Shown: positions 25,382 through 43,854 of the stretch, one piece after another
How positions within the stretch are numbered: the first letter of the stretch is position 1
How the letters are laid out: each line of letters begins with the position of its first letter
Assembly: GCA_013433145.1 (NCBI GenBank)
Contig: CM024191.1
Coordinates: 2,248,501-2,312,500 of the forward strand
Reading direction: 5' to 3'
Length of the DNA stretch: 64,000 nt
Source: Ascaris suum
Lineage: Eukaryota; Nematoda; Chromadorea; Rhabditida; Ascarididae
Translations under genes and position numbers: made by a program
Notes under the pieces: model-generated
Databases searched by the model: none
Seen by the model: the letters and a program-made list of their open reading frames with translations, nothing else
What the model was told of the DNA's origin: nothing

Positions 25382-28300
25382 ATGGCCATAAAATTTTCCA
25401 AAGAGATTTTGCTCTATAAGGTTACTTTGAGTGTCGTGAAATTTGCAAATCCAGGTTGTTCTACAGTTGATCAGGTGCCTCTCAACAGCGTTTATTTTAT
25501 TCTGGCAATTTGCATGACCGGTCGGCTTTCTATGGGAACGTGCTATGAAATATTTTTTAGCGGTTTTTGGCAGTCGTTTTCTTTACGGAATCAAATCTCA
25601 AAGTACACTACATCCGGTCCCTTCTAGCACATTGTTGTCCATATATTCTTAATTTCCATAATGAAGAGAATGCGCAACTTAATTTTCCGTAGAGAGATTC
25701 ATTTCGAACGAACTAGAGAAATGAAGTGAGCTAAAAAGCGTATTTGGTTTCTTGTGGATTCTGAAGTAGCCTATTGCAGATTTCCGATCAGATCGCATTA
25801 CACAATCTGCATTTCGAACAAAAGCGGTCTTTCGAGGTAAAGCGATGTTACTTCTCTTTTTATTCCTTCAGTTTTAAGTATACAGTTCGCTTTATGAAGT
25901 GGTATATAGTTTTGTTTTTATGCTTCTAAAATAAAATTGCATTATGAATTTACTAAGTGCGATTTATAATGCATCAGTTACACTAAGTGCTCTTCGTATA
26001 AACAGCAAATGTGAGTGTTTGAAGTTGGCGACAAACCGTGAAAGCCTCGGTTGGGAGGTGATGGCTGCATCGACGGTCACCGTGGCATTGGTGATGACTG
26101 CCGCTGCATTGAAGAACAAATTAATGGCGGTGCCCATCATCATCTTGGTTATGGGTATTGGCTACAGATATGACAGGTGTTATGGAGAGCATGCTAGTGA
26201 TATTAAAGGTAAGCACATTGGTTGACCCTTCGTGAATCGCTATTTTTATCAGGTGCAGTGCAATGTTTAACACTGTAATCGCCCTCGCTCACTTTGGCTC
26301 TCGTGAAGGTAGTGTGTCAAAATTCAATGGTTGGCACAGTCTGTATTAATTTTTCCAATTATCGTTGGGATTTGAAGCTACAAGCATTTTCGATTTTGAT
26401 CCGCTCAGTGTATGTCATCTGGAAAAGAAAATGACAACTCGAATAAGTCAAATATTTCATGTTATTTGCGCAACGGTTTGTGTTTCGAACATTTCTGGTC
26501 TTCCGCATAAGGTCGTTAAAGCGCGTACAGAAGAGGCCGACCGTGCTGTTATATTCAGGGCTAGCAAACGTGCATATTCAGACCAGGTCCAGGGGCATAT
26601 TGGAATTCATGGATCGTATCAGGTCTTTTAAACCTGTAAGGCTGCGCATGGTGTGGATGGTTGACATGCTTCACCAATGAGTTTGCTGCAGCGAAAGTTT
26701 ATTTGTGCAGCAGCATCCTTCGTTTCTCTAAAAGTGAAGACACCATCAAAAGTGCTAAGTGGAATGCTTAATGATATCCGTTAGAGTGAGCTGACCCAAG
26801 TCTCCTTCTTTCTTTACTCAGGCTTAGTTACTTTCTTGCTTGCTTGGCAAAAGAATATTTTGTGACCACTATGCCTTTAGTTATGCTCTTTTTCCGTTTT
26901 TTTTTGTTGTTCTTCCAACTTTTGAAGTACTCTCGACCTATTCAGAACTTGATACGTCCAACCGACTGATCAGTCGTCACATGAAAAGCGAGTTTTTCGC
27001 TGAGCGTTTTTGCAGATAATCGGTCAGGCCAGAAGCGATGCATATGTTGTTTTGGGTTCGTGCAAACCTTCATTTGCAGAGCACATTATAGCAACGTCAT
27101 GTTCGTGTGTATATATTTATTTGTCTGTCTGCCTTTCTGTCAGGAAGCTTAAACTGAGGAACCTTCGAAATTGGAACTACGAAATCTGATAGGTGTGATG
27201 TGCACCACAGGGTAGCATTCTACATCGTCTTACACATTAATTTGTGACCTTCAAAAAAGTTCACTGAAATTTGAGAGTGGAGAAAATTAAGATGCGCTTT
27301 GCATCAGTCAAATTCTCATTTTGTAATTGTTGCGGCTTTAAAAAAAGCGAACGTTGAATCTTACCTTCAATAGGAAGTTTATATAAGCTATTGGATTATT
27401 TAAAACATTCCCCGTTTTCATTATTTGCCCCCCCCCCCCAATATAAAATTGGTTGATCCCATGAACGCAACCTTAAAACTCGTATTTTGCCCTAGCAATT
27501 TTCTTCACTGTTTAGGTGATTGTGACAGCTGGCCGAAAATGCGCTCATTGACACTGGCTGATACCCAATATTCAAATATATTTTTATGCTGATCGGATAG
27601 CCCTGCACCAAATTGGACCACCGCCCACATCAGTTTCAGCTGAGTGTATATCCAAATTTCCACTGGATTTCGCACTTACTCTTTGCATCGTGCTGGCAAA
27701 TACAAAGTAGAGATATTTTAAGTTGGTAGTGTTGCCCTGGGAAGCCGGATGTGCGACTAGGAAGGGAGCTTTACCGATGTTTTGGTGCCTCATTTTATCA
27801 TAACCAAACGTAATATATTTATGCTTTCTTGTGATGTCAATTTTAAGATGCCCGTCCCTTTCATGAACTGTTTTCGGGTGGTTTTCAGGGTAACTTCCCA
27901 TTTCTTCAGCGCTGGCTTGCAGTAGGAAGTCCAGCAAATATTCTCATTCGCCGTAGATCAGCACACCTTATGCATATGAAATGGGATTTGCCGAAGAAGT
28001 GAAAAAAAAAATGTGATCAAGATTTCCCTGCTGAACGCTTTGTGTTATTTCTTCTCTCGCTACCACCTTCTCCCCGGCCTCTTAGTCTTGTCCCTTACAG
28101 TTCTACAGTCGACATTTTTTCATGGAAGGTTACATTATCTATCTTCTATAAAATATGGTGCATGTTTTTTTATATTAAGGGGGTGTTATATTCGTGCGGG
28201 TCTCGAAGTCCGCAGTTCAACCTAATATAATATGTTTGGTGTAGCAACTGGTTTTGAGCGTGCGCGGAGCGCCTCTTAGAAGAGGATCGACGACGTTTCG

Positions 28301-28407
28301 AGATGATCGGAGGGCCGATAACGCTCGATGAAATCGATGCGCGGGTTCAATCCAAGAGACAGCATTCACATTTGGATCGATCAAGTGGTGGCGTGACTAG
28401 CAATTAG
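25382..28407 (+). CDS. PLGRKT-like small membrane protein, copy B
   Basis: Second, diverged PLGRKT-family gene in tandem with copy A. Well-supported exons: 25780-25836 (57 bases, ISDQIALHNLHFEQKRSFE), 26025-26208 (LATNRESLGWEV, two hydrophobic helices, GYRYDRCYGEHASDIK) and 28259-28407 (AERLLEEDRRRFEMIGGP, ITLDEIDARV, stop). Intron phases (0, 0, 1) and exon lengths (57 and 184 bases) equal those of copy A. The first exon is uncertain: 25382-25420 encodes MAIKFSKEILLYK and ends in phase 0 before GT, resembling the MGFIFSK start of human PLGRKT, but no acceptor sits just upstream. That model gives 142 residues. The protein ends VTSN, without a C-terminal lysine. Family assignment is firm; the start is not. 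Confidence 0.78.
27428..27439. repeat. C12 homopolymer
   Basis: Run of 12 C within the last intron of PLGRKT copy B. Confidence 0.93.
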
Positions 28408-30998
28408 GTTTTACAACGATTCCTTCATTTGTTGTGAAGTGCAATCATTGTATTCTTCTAATTGCTCAGAAAATACGTCAAGAATATACTGTTGTCGTCA
28501 ACAAGAGAGTTATATTTTCACGAGTAAGGGATGCTATCCGAATGAAGATGAAATTTGGGAGAGTATTCGTTTAAGAGGGTTTTGAAGTCATGTTGGAAGG
28601 AGATAATTTAGACATGGGTTTTGAAGCCTACCGAGGATATATGACAGAAAGGAAGTGGACAGACAAACAGTGCTTTTCAAGACTAGAACCAGATCACAAG
28701 GCTACTGTCCTAAACTACCCCGTCACTGGTTGACTCACCTGGTGGACTTGGTGCTAGTCGTGTGCAGTTTTATATAGAAATGCCCTTTCCTGGTTCGAAT
28801 TTTTGATATGTTCTAAAATAAGAATGCTGATATGTTAGTTATTAAGTTAGCTTCGACTTCATTTATGCGGGTATCTAGAAAGGCTTGGAGCTATCTCTCG
28901 TGTTGTTTTATGCTCTTACTGCGTCAAGATTCCAGCTGGAGGTTTTTCCTGAGAGTTGCTTCAACCTCTGGTAAAAACTATTCATTAGTAGAGCTCTTCA
29001 GCAAGACATTTGCCTAGGGCAGAAATTTACTTATGTCTTTGTGAGCTAATACTTCTAACGAATTTTTTCTAGGTTCTAACCAAGTTTTTTTTTTCAAATA
29101 ATAGTTGCACAGCACATAGGCAACTATCATCATCAAATGTAAATGCCTCGTTGGGCTAAATGAACGATACGTTTGAGCTTAAACTTCAATAGCAAAGTCG
29201 TGCAGACCAAAGAATTTTGATTTCTTTAGGGAGTGTGAATGCAGCTATGATTGGCTTTTATCAGTTGTATATTGCGCTTGAATGTTCTGTTTTCATTCAT
29301 TATCTCTTTCGTATTTTGAATATCGCTATAGTTTGCCGAAATTAAATTTTGTTGACAGCTGTCTTAAGGGTAATAATAATCTTTGCTGCTCTTATATTAC
29401 GCCAGTCAGCAAGCTGTGTATAAATGTTCCACATTTTGGCTGTTTTATCCCCTCGGATCCAATCATGGCGTTATCCTGGCAATATCCGAACTACATTCTT
29501 CGATAGGCTAGCAACCTCTTCCTATCATTTGTTACCTGCACGATTTTGTATTTTGCTACGGAATGGTTTTTGTAGTGTGATTTTAACATGATCTTAATGC
29601 AGTGTAAGAAGCTTCTTCACCTTCGATTACATATCGATGAATTTTAAAAAAACTGGTGGGGGGCGACACTCCTTACCTATTCTTTTGATATAAATTTTCG
29701 AGTTGGAGAAATAAGAAATGTCGGGGGTATAATCGGTTTTTTTTTGTTGGCAATCGTTTAGAATACTAAATTTTCATTGCTTTTGCGGTTTTTTCTCTTC
29801 AAATTTCCAGGTAAATCTATGAGATGTTATTTTAAATGTTCAAAAGCATAGCGTACAATGTTTTATTTCTTGTTAAGTTTCGTTTTTTTTTTCTTTCATA
29901 TTTTCGTTTCATTCGTCCCTCTATTGCATTTGGTTTGTTTGCTTCCAGGAGGCTGAAAGTAAATCAACTTTAGCATCTTTAATAATCTCGAGGTTTCAAT
30001 AACGTGTTCACGTACATTTCGTTGCACTCTAATCTCATTTCATATTCTATCCATTCTTATGGGCGAGCCAAGATTAGTCAATCACGTTAACGCTGTGATC
30101 ATACCTTCGGTTATGAAGATTGACGATAAGGTTGTGGTGGACGGGAAGATTTTTTTATTGGCCGACTAATAGACGAATAACAGAGATTGTCATAGTTCTA
30201 ATGCAAGGTAGGCAGGATTGATTTGGTCTTATCTTCATGTGTTGCTTTCGCTTGACTTCATTTGTAGGTTGTTTGCTCGCCTTTTGTATCGGAACAGATC
30301 TAGATATGGAGTCTAAATCCATCTTCGTTCGTTTTAACACACTGTTCTACCGATGGCAGTAGGACTTTGCTTTTGCCTTGTAACTGCTTTTGAGTATGTA
30401 ACAGGGAATACGGTGTCCTAGCTGTAATACAGTAATGCGAAGCGCCGTACGCAGTGTGGTAATATTATAGCTTGGAAAAGCGTATACGGTGCGATAGTGG
30501 TTTAAGAAGAAATCATTTAGGGCATGCAACGATTTGCATACATAGCTTGGAACATTGCAAAGTGTGATCAGCATCTAAAATGGGCGCAAAGATTTAATGA
30601 TGTGACCAAAATACGTGAAATGCAATAATTTCGAGTAAGCTGATAAATAGCGGTCGCGATTGAATAGAATAGAATGCTGAATATTTTATACTTCAAAATA
30701 TTGTAGTATGATTAAATGGAATAGAATGCTTTATTATCGCATACCCACTTGTAGTTCCGAGTAAAAACGGATAATTGAGCCGCTGAATTGATTAGTTAAT
30801 TAAAAATATTTTCAATTTCTCTTCAGTATTTATGCACTCCATCTGTGCCGTTGTGCAATATCCTTCCGACAAATGGACAGCGAGCTGTTTAGTTCCTATT
30901 TGACTTCTTAAAGTGTCCGGCTTATATCGAATATTTCTCCCACATTTTCTGCTAAAAAGCCATTCGACTAGCGCAGATATATTTAGATTTTCATCTGG
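28408..30998. other. Intergenic region between convergent PLGRKT copy B and the MAP kinase gene
   Basis: 2.6 kb, the 3' flanks of two convergent genes. AT-rich with several short T runs. Short open frames (such as 28832-29017 and 29282-29506 plus) show nothing recognisable. The kinase gene could have a further 3' exon here, because AAGGTTGGTC in its last exon can be read as a splice donor. Confidence 0.5.
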
Positions 30999-37294
<6,296 letters not shown>

Positions 37295-38267
37295 CACCTC
37301 AGCTGCAGTTAGTTCAATGAGACCACTTTGTCAAATGCATTAGGTTCCTGAAATTACCATAGAAGGTGAGGTTGTGCAATGTACGTTCTATGTCACGCGA
37401 GAAACATTCTACAACACATCGCATAAAGGGCTCTCATCCGGCCGCACATTCGCTTATAAAACGGACTGCTAATTCCGTTATATGTTACTTTAATTCCCGA
37501 GAAAAAGCTCAGGTAATTACTAGCCCGTGCAAGAATAAAGAAAACTGCAGCAACGCAATACAGTGAACGTGATAATTGAGGTTTTATATACGAGGAAATG
37601 AGCATGAAAGAGAGCTGAAAAAAAATGTACTAAATAGAGAAGTGCACATTTGATAAGAGTAAGAAACGGAAATGATCGCAAATGACTTTTTTTTTGAAAA
37701 TGAAAAAAATACCGAATTTTTCTCAAATCATGAAAAAAATTTTGTTCTAATTCATCAGCCTCCACTCCAAGGAAGGATCAGAATTTTTTCATGGATCTTT
37801 ATGTTCCAATGCAAGCGTTGAAACGTGATAATTATAGTTTTTCAATGCCGCGCTGTTGATCATTTGAAAGATCCTGTTCAACTAACTGCTCCAATTGACC
37901 ACAGATATCAAAGGAATAGAGTATCACAGTTTTCTTATATCATGTTGCACAAAATATGCTGAACTGTCTGAAAGACGACAGATGAATGAAGGCTTAGCCA
38001 GCTCTGAAACCAAAAAGACAGCTGCTTCTACTGATCAAAGAAGATTCTGATTCCTTACTGTTGCGGACGAATTACAGATCAGTAAGTGAAGAGAGACAAT
38101 TACTCTTTTAAATTTCTAAGTAATTCAGTTCCAACAAAATCTTTCAGTATGATCCTAATTTACTGTAATATATTATACAAGCTGGTTTCCGTAGTAATAG
38201 AAGTCGACAATTTGTTCATTCGTGAAACAGGCATTTTTTTGCCACGAGAAGTTGAGGACCACTGTAG

Positions 38268-38515
38268 TGATATATAAATATAAATATGTAACTAAAAAAA
38301 GTACAAAGAACTATGAAATATAAAGTATAGATATAAATAAAATATAAACAACTATATAAATATAAAAATACAAAAAGACAAATACAAATATAAATACAAG
38401 TACGAGTATAAATATAAGCATAAAATGTAAAATAAACAAGTATATGTATAAAGATATACATACATATATCTTTATATATATATTTATAATTATACTTATA
38501 TATTTATATATTTAT
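38268..38515. repeat. AT-rich low-complexity block of TATAAA-like units
   Basis: About 250 bases made mostly of degenerate TATAAATA and TATATA units. It is a decayed simple repeat, unlike the perfect (AT)94 tract. Confidence 0.85.
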
Positions 38516-40898
38516 AGTGCATCATTTCGTAAATGATGGTAATTTTTTAGCGAACGCTCCAAAGTGCCGAAATTGATCTTGATTTAAAGAAATGTTTATT
38601 TGTTGATGGGATTGAAGAATGAAGAAATAAATATTTGCTGCATGAAGATAGCAATCAACCATTGGAAGATAATCCCGTCGAATTGCTTTCCCGCCTTCAC
38701 TAACTCTAGTCGTAAAACGATTTCGATGCTAAATCGCTCTCCAACGCAGTTTTCCGCGTAATCGAAATAATAACCATTGGAATAACCACTTTTAATGATC
38801 TAGGTAATTGGTGATAATTTAGAAGTAAACCAGTAAAAGAATTTCTGAAGCATTTTTGAATGTTGGGATTCAATTTATTATGCCCCATTCCTCCATTTAT
38901 GCTAAAGTATGCAATTTTTTTCTCGTTTCAAACAGCCTATTCTATCATCAATGATATAAGAAGCTTGAAAGTTCACTTTTTAAGCTTGAGCAGTGAGTCA
39001 TGAATATAGGGCATTAACATAAGGTGAGTTGAACACATTGAGAGAAATTAAGTTATTGTGTAAAACTTAAATACTCTACGCTTTATTCCCCGAAGGGGTT
39101 TGCTTTTATATTCCAGTTCTCATCTCGACAACTCAAAAAAATAAAAAAAGAGCCATCACTGAAAGACATACAGACGGACACGAACACATACACACACGCG
39201 TACGCGCAAATGCTCGTCGATCGACACAACTTTTTGCATAGAACGCGTAGAATTCACAAACCTCAGCAGCTCACTACGGTTGAACGAAAAATTTGAGCCA
39301 GAAGCAGAGTTTTACTGACGGACTTCTACCAATGACGCGCTACCTTGGAAGACTCAGTCATTTGCGAGAAAATAGTACTTTCATTTACATATTTGTTTAA
39401 TTATGCAACGTCCCACATAGGGGAAACCTATATGTGAGTATATGTGTTAAACATAACACAGTTGGAGAAAGGTGGCAAAAGAAACGGAAAAAAAGAACAG
39501 GTACAAATTTGACAACTAATACATAGATCGCACAAAGAAACTCAGGATAGAAAATGCAAAAAAGAGAACGTAAAAAAAATCGCAAGAATATAAGCAACAA
39601 GGATTTGCGATAAGGCGAAGTCCAAAAAGGTAAGGTTTAAGCATCCCATAAAATTATCTGCTTCTACGATAATCTCGGTGAGAATATTCGGTATCCGGGT
39701 CTCATTCAAACGCCACCTTATCCTGTAGAATAAAATCTTGTCCTGGAATTAAAAGGTAGTGAACGGAGAAATGGGACTGGCCATAGGTAGAAGAGAGAGG
39801 GAAATCGAGCGCAGAGGTGATCATGAAATGTGTTCACTGGGAAGAGGTGCTGCAAACGATACGTAGACGACCTTGTTTAGTGCGCAGATGAGACGGCAAC
39901 TCGAAGTGGAGGTGACAAATTCAAAAACTAGAATCAATCATCATCACATTCGCATATAGCAAAATTGTGAATGCTTCACTTAGCGACGAGCGCATTCGAC
40001 GTCATTCAAGAAGAGAAAGAAACACGTCTGCAGGTTGCTTGCTTGTTTGCTTGCCGATTCGCACTCTCATAGCCCGTTGCTGCTTTCTTGAATGTTACGA
40101 CGATGCACCTTTTGAAGTGCACCACTCTATGCACGTCGTCAATCCATAATCTGTGACAATTACATTCCCTTTTAAACAATGTTCGTGAACGATGAAAGAA
40201 ATATAGATCGTTAATGATACGGAATATGTCAATGAAATTGATTTAATTGATACAGACAGAGGTATTTATTCTGTATTACCTCTAGTGCTTACATACAAAA
40301 CTATCATATGATTTGAAAAGAAGAAATAACGTTTATTAATTGGAACTTCATCTTGAAGGACGTATAAAAACATCATCGCACAATGAACTGATAAATTAGC
40401 AAACAATAACAGGTCATTTCATTCATTACTACATCACTTTGATTTATTATTATTCATTGCAGTGCATTTCAGTTATATTGGAATATGCGTTGCTATGAAT
40501 GAATCATAGCGAATGATAAAGAATTCATTTGATTCCGTAGAATGGAACTTTTGAAAAAGCAGTTAAGAGTGCTAAGTGAACAACCCCTTTTAAAGTCGAA
40601 AATCATAGTCAACAAAAGCACTGTAACTACTCTTATGGGTCTATAAATTTAAAAACTGTAATAGTACAGATATATTCGAATGATAATTTAAAAAGCTGAG
40701 TTGATATTGAGAAATGGGCAAGTTCATATCAACTTGATACCTAATTTCATTGGGAATGATCTTTTCAAATACTTCATAGAGTGCGCATGTAAATGAGATA
40801 AGTCAGTAATTAAAGAATATCATTTTTAAAATCATTTCTGTCAGTTGACAAATTGTAGCTGGTTTATCTATAAAAGACGGCTTTTACAAAAAATGACG

Positions 40899-41002
40899 TG
40901 CACTGATGCAAATTATTAGGCATATGCACTGATGCAAATTATTAAGCATATGCACTGATGCAAATTATTAAGCATATGCACTGATGCAAATTATTAAGCA
41001 TA
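40899..41002. repeat. 26-base tandem repeat, four copies, each with an ATGCAAAT octamer
   Basis: Four consecutive 26-base units at 40899-40924, 40925-40950, 40951-40976 and 40977-41002. Copies 2-4 are identical; copy 1 differs by one base (GG for AG). Each holds TGATGCAAATTATTA, which contains the canonical POU octamer ATGCAAAT, and the unit junctions create GCATATGC, a palindrome with a CATATG E-box. The array lies 2.9 kb upstream of smg-9 and 3.6 kb upstream of the kinase gene. Confidence 0.95.
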
Positions 41003-42398
41003 AACGATTCAACGAGAATTTCCCTCTTTCTCGGAATAATCTAAGTGGAATGCGATTCAATAAAAAGCTAACATATATTGGCGTATTTCGAAGACTTTTT
41101 AAATATTTGTTTGCATGTAATATCGATAAAATCAAATCAATTTTTTAGTGTATTTAGTGGCAAAGTGATTTCATTGATGAAAATTTTCGCTTGTAGCAAT
41201 CAATATACGAGAAAAAAACAATCGACAAAAATTGACGCCATAGCACGATTAATATGTCGTAATTGGCTATCTCGATCAAGAGCATTATAAGATCGATTTT
41301 TATTGGGGATTTCATTTCCTAGTGACAAATTTTTTAAATATTTTTACTGTCACAGAGACAACTTTCGTTGCGAACTCTATCGTAAAACAACGCACGATAC
41401 ATCTTCCACATAAGCATATTGTGTTTTCTAGTTTAATTCTCTATGAAGTTCGATTGATGATCTCCGAATCGATTTGTATACAGCACTTGTTCTTATATTA
41501 CAGCACGTATAATTTCACTTTTGTTCCGTTACGTTACATTATTTTACGGGATATTCACTTTAATTATCATTGAATATATCGATGATGAATAAATCCAACA
41601 ATATCCACCAATATTCGAGTAAAGTGTTATTCGTCTTCAACACCTTCATATCATATCAAATTCCATTGATCAAACTTGCAATCGCATTTTGAAAACATGA
41701 GTATACGGTAAACATGAAACATTTCCCTTCTCATATGTGTGTTAAGCTTGAATATAAATTATGCTCGAAATAAAAAAAAAACCTACTAAGTTGGTGAATT
41801 ATTTTTTGCGTACTTGCTGGTAACAAAAGCGGTTACTGTACTTTGGGAGAACATGTTGCGCGTATATAAAAATTTCGATTGTGTCAATTAACTCGGAACT
41901 CGGAACGAATTCAAGAAGTAGAACGATATTCTAATCGAGTTAATTATGCAAATGATCATATTATAAAAATATTTCAAATGGCATTTAATGCAAAATATTT
42001 ACGAAAAGAGTAAAATTGAAAAAGATGCAAATTTTCCGCTCTCGACGATATCTAAGCTGCAAAAGAAATTTTGCGGTCACGAAACAAAAATTCAGAATCG
42101 ATACTTTTACGAAAATAACGATTATTGTACTTGAAAAATTATGCATATTGATTGTGAGAAAAACTTCGAGATAATTTCATTCAATAATTTCCTACAATTG
42201 TGATATAAAAATATCCTAGTGTTATATTTGTTAATCATTATCGTCGACCTATTCGAATATTTGAAATTCAGCCTATTCATATAATTCATCGTTGCAGTAG
42301 GTATTTTACTGTATGTAATGTGTTAATAATTCTATCGCAGTGATGTCGAGCTAACGCAACGTGCATCGCATGTCAACGAACAAACGTGGCTAGTGCGG

Positions 42399-42421
42399 TT
42401 TTTTTTTGGGGGGGGGGGGGG
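42399..42421. repeat. T9G14 homopolymer pair
   Basis: Nine T immediately followed by 14 G, in the region upstream of smg-9. The same T-then-G arrangement recurs at 48763-48791. Confidence 0.93.
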
Positions 42422-43830
42422 ATGATCGATATCGGGTATCCCAAAATTAATTCGCGTATTTTAGTATATGGGAAGAGCGCAATTCACAAAATGATAGCTT
42501 TGTTTTAGAAGTAAATGATAACTACATTCCCAGGTAATTTTACACGCATTGTGTTCATCGATAGTATCGAATGAATATATGATTAGTATCGAAATCTTTA
42601 ATGCCCACAACTTGAGGAGAGACAGATTTGTGACGCTTGCAACTTGCCTATATGATTAAACTTGAAATGGGGGAATATTATTCTCGATCCTCTTCCCTAT
42701 GAAGGAACTTGTGCTGTTGAACGTGGAGAAAACGCCAATACAATCTTACAATGATCACTTATTTCGCTTACTATCGTTGTGCTTGTTTTATTCATCACTT
42801 GCAAAGGGCGTTCATTAAAATCAACAAAGTGGGCGGTGCACGCCTACATAAAGCGTCACCGCAAAGAGATGTTTGAGTAAATTAATATGTAGCCATTGCT
42901 GGGAACCTGAAATTGTGACATTTGTTTAGGGGGAGCGAGGTGTGGGGGTCACAACGGATAGTGAAGTAACGTTGCAAGAGCATCTTCACGATGTGTCAGT
43001 ACAGTGCTCTTATGGGCATTGATAAGCACACGATTACCGAAATGAAATCTCCGAGCATCGTTGACGGCGTTGTAATGTGTGAGGTTGTCTGCTGTTCTCG
43101 GTGCTCTCTGCTTCAAAGCATCCCATTCTATCCATATATCTTATCGTTGATTCTTATTAAGTTTAGCTCCGCTTATATGAAAAAATGCTTTCTTATGCGC
43201 TTTCTCCTAAAAAAAAGAAGATTTCTTATTTATTTTTCGAGTGGGCAGAGAGAAATAAGGGAACAATGACATGCGAAGATTTGGATTGTCGAAGTGTCGC
43301 AACTGTGTTTACTTCAAGTGATATCTCTATGAAATGATAAAATGATAGTCGTCATGAATTGCAATAGGAGAACAAAATGTTTTCTTGTCGAGCATTGGCT
43401 ACTTCGCGACTTTGAAACTAGATCCCTCATTTCCTCTTTCCTAATATCATCAGAATCATTTAGATTTTCTTCGCCATGGTATCATAGCACTACTATTTAT
43501 GACTTCTATAATAGCGTGTAAAGTGACATATTTTGTGAAATATATTTATTGGACACCTCGTCGATGATTGTACATCGATATTTATGCATATAATTTTACG
43601 ATACGGTGTAGATGAGTTTAACTAATGCATCACAGGTAATCTTATTACCTTTTTGATGAGATTAAGTGATAATTATATACTGTGTTTAGTTGCCTAAATT
43701 CGTTCGTATTTCTTTTTGGAGATGTGGTATAAGTGAATTAGATCATAATCACATCTAAAGGCGATCAGCGGGCAATTTGAAAAGTCACCTATTTGATATG
43801 AAGGACAACATGCGTATTGTTTGTCTTTGA

Positions 43831-43854
43831 TTTGAAATGCTTTCAGTTGCAACG
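43831..43854 (+). promoter_or_regulatory. Probable trans-splice acceptor of smg-9
   Basis: TGCTTTCAG ends at 43846 and the smg-9 ATG starts 8 bases later at 43855. An acceptor this close to the start, with no supported upstream coding exon, is the usual arrangement for spliced-leader trans-splicing in nematodes. An ordinary 5' UTR intron is the alternative. Confidence 0.6.

Larger units (their letters stand above)
37295..43854. other. Intergenic region between divergent kinase and SMG-9 genes
   Basis: 6.6 kb, strongly AT-rich, upstream of both genes and so likely to hold both promoters. It contains a TATAAA-like low-complexity block (38268-38515), a four-copy 26-base repeat with octamer sites (40899-41002) and a T9G14 tract (42399-42421). 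Open frames such as 39967-40149 plus and 38216-38461 minus are short and unrecognised; the second lies inside the low-complexity block. Confidence 0.55.

Noticed and set aside
37713..37765. Possible 5' exon of the kinase gene (EADELEQNFFHDLRKIR)
   Set aside because: Phase fits an alternative acceptor at 37325, but the frame has no ATG and the donor is weak. A real 5' exon may exist, but this one is not supported enough to list.
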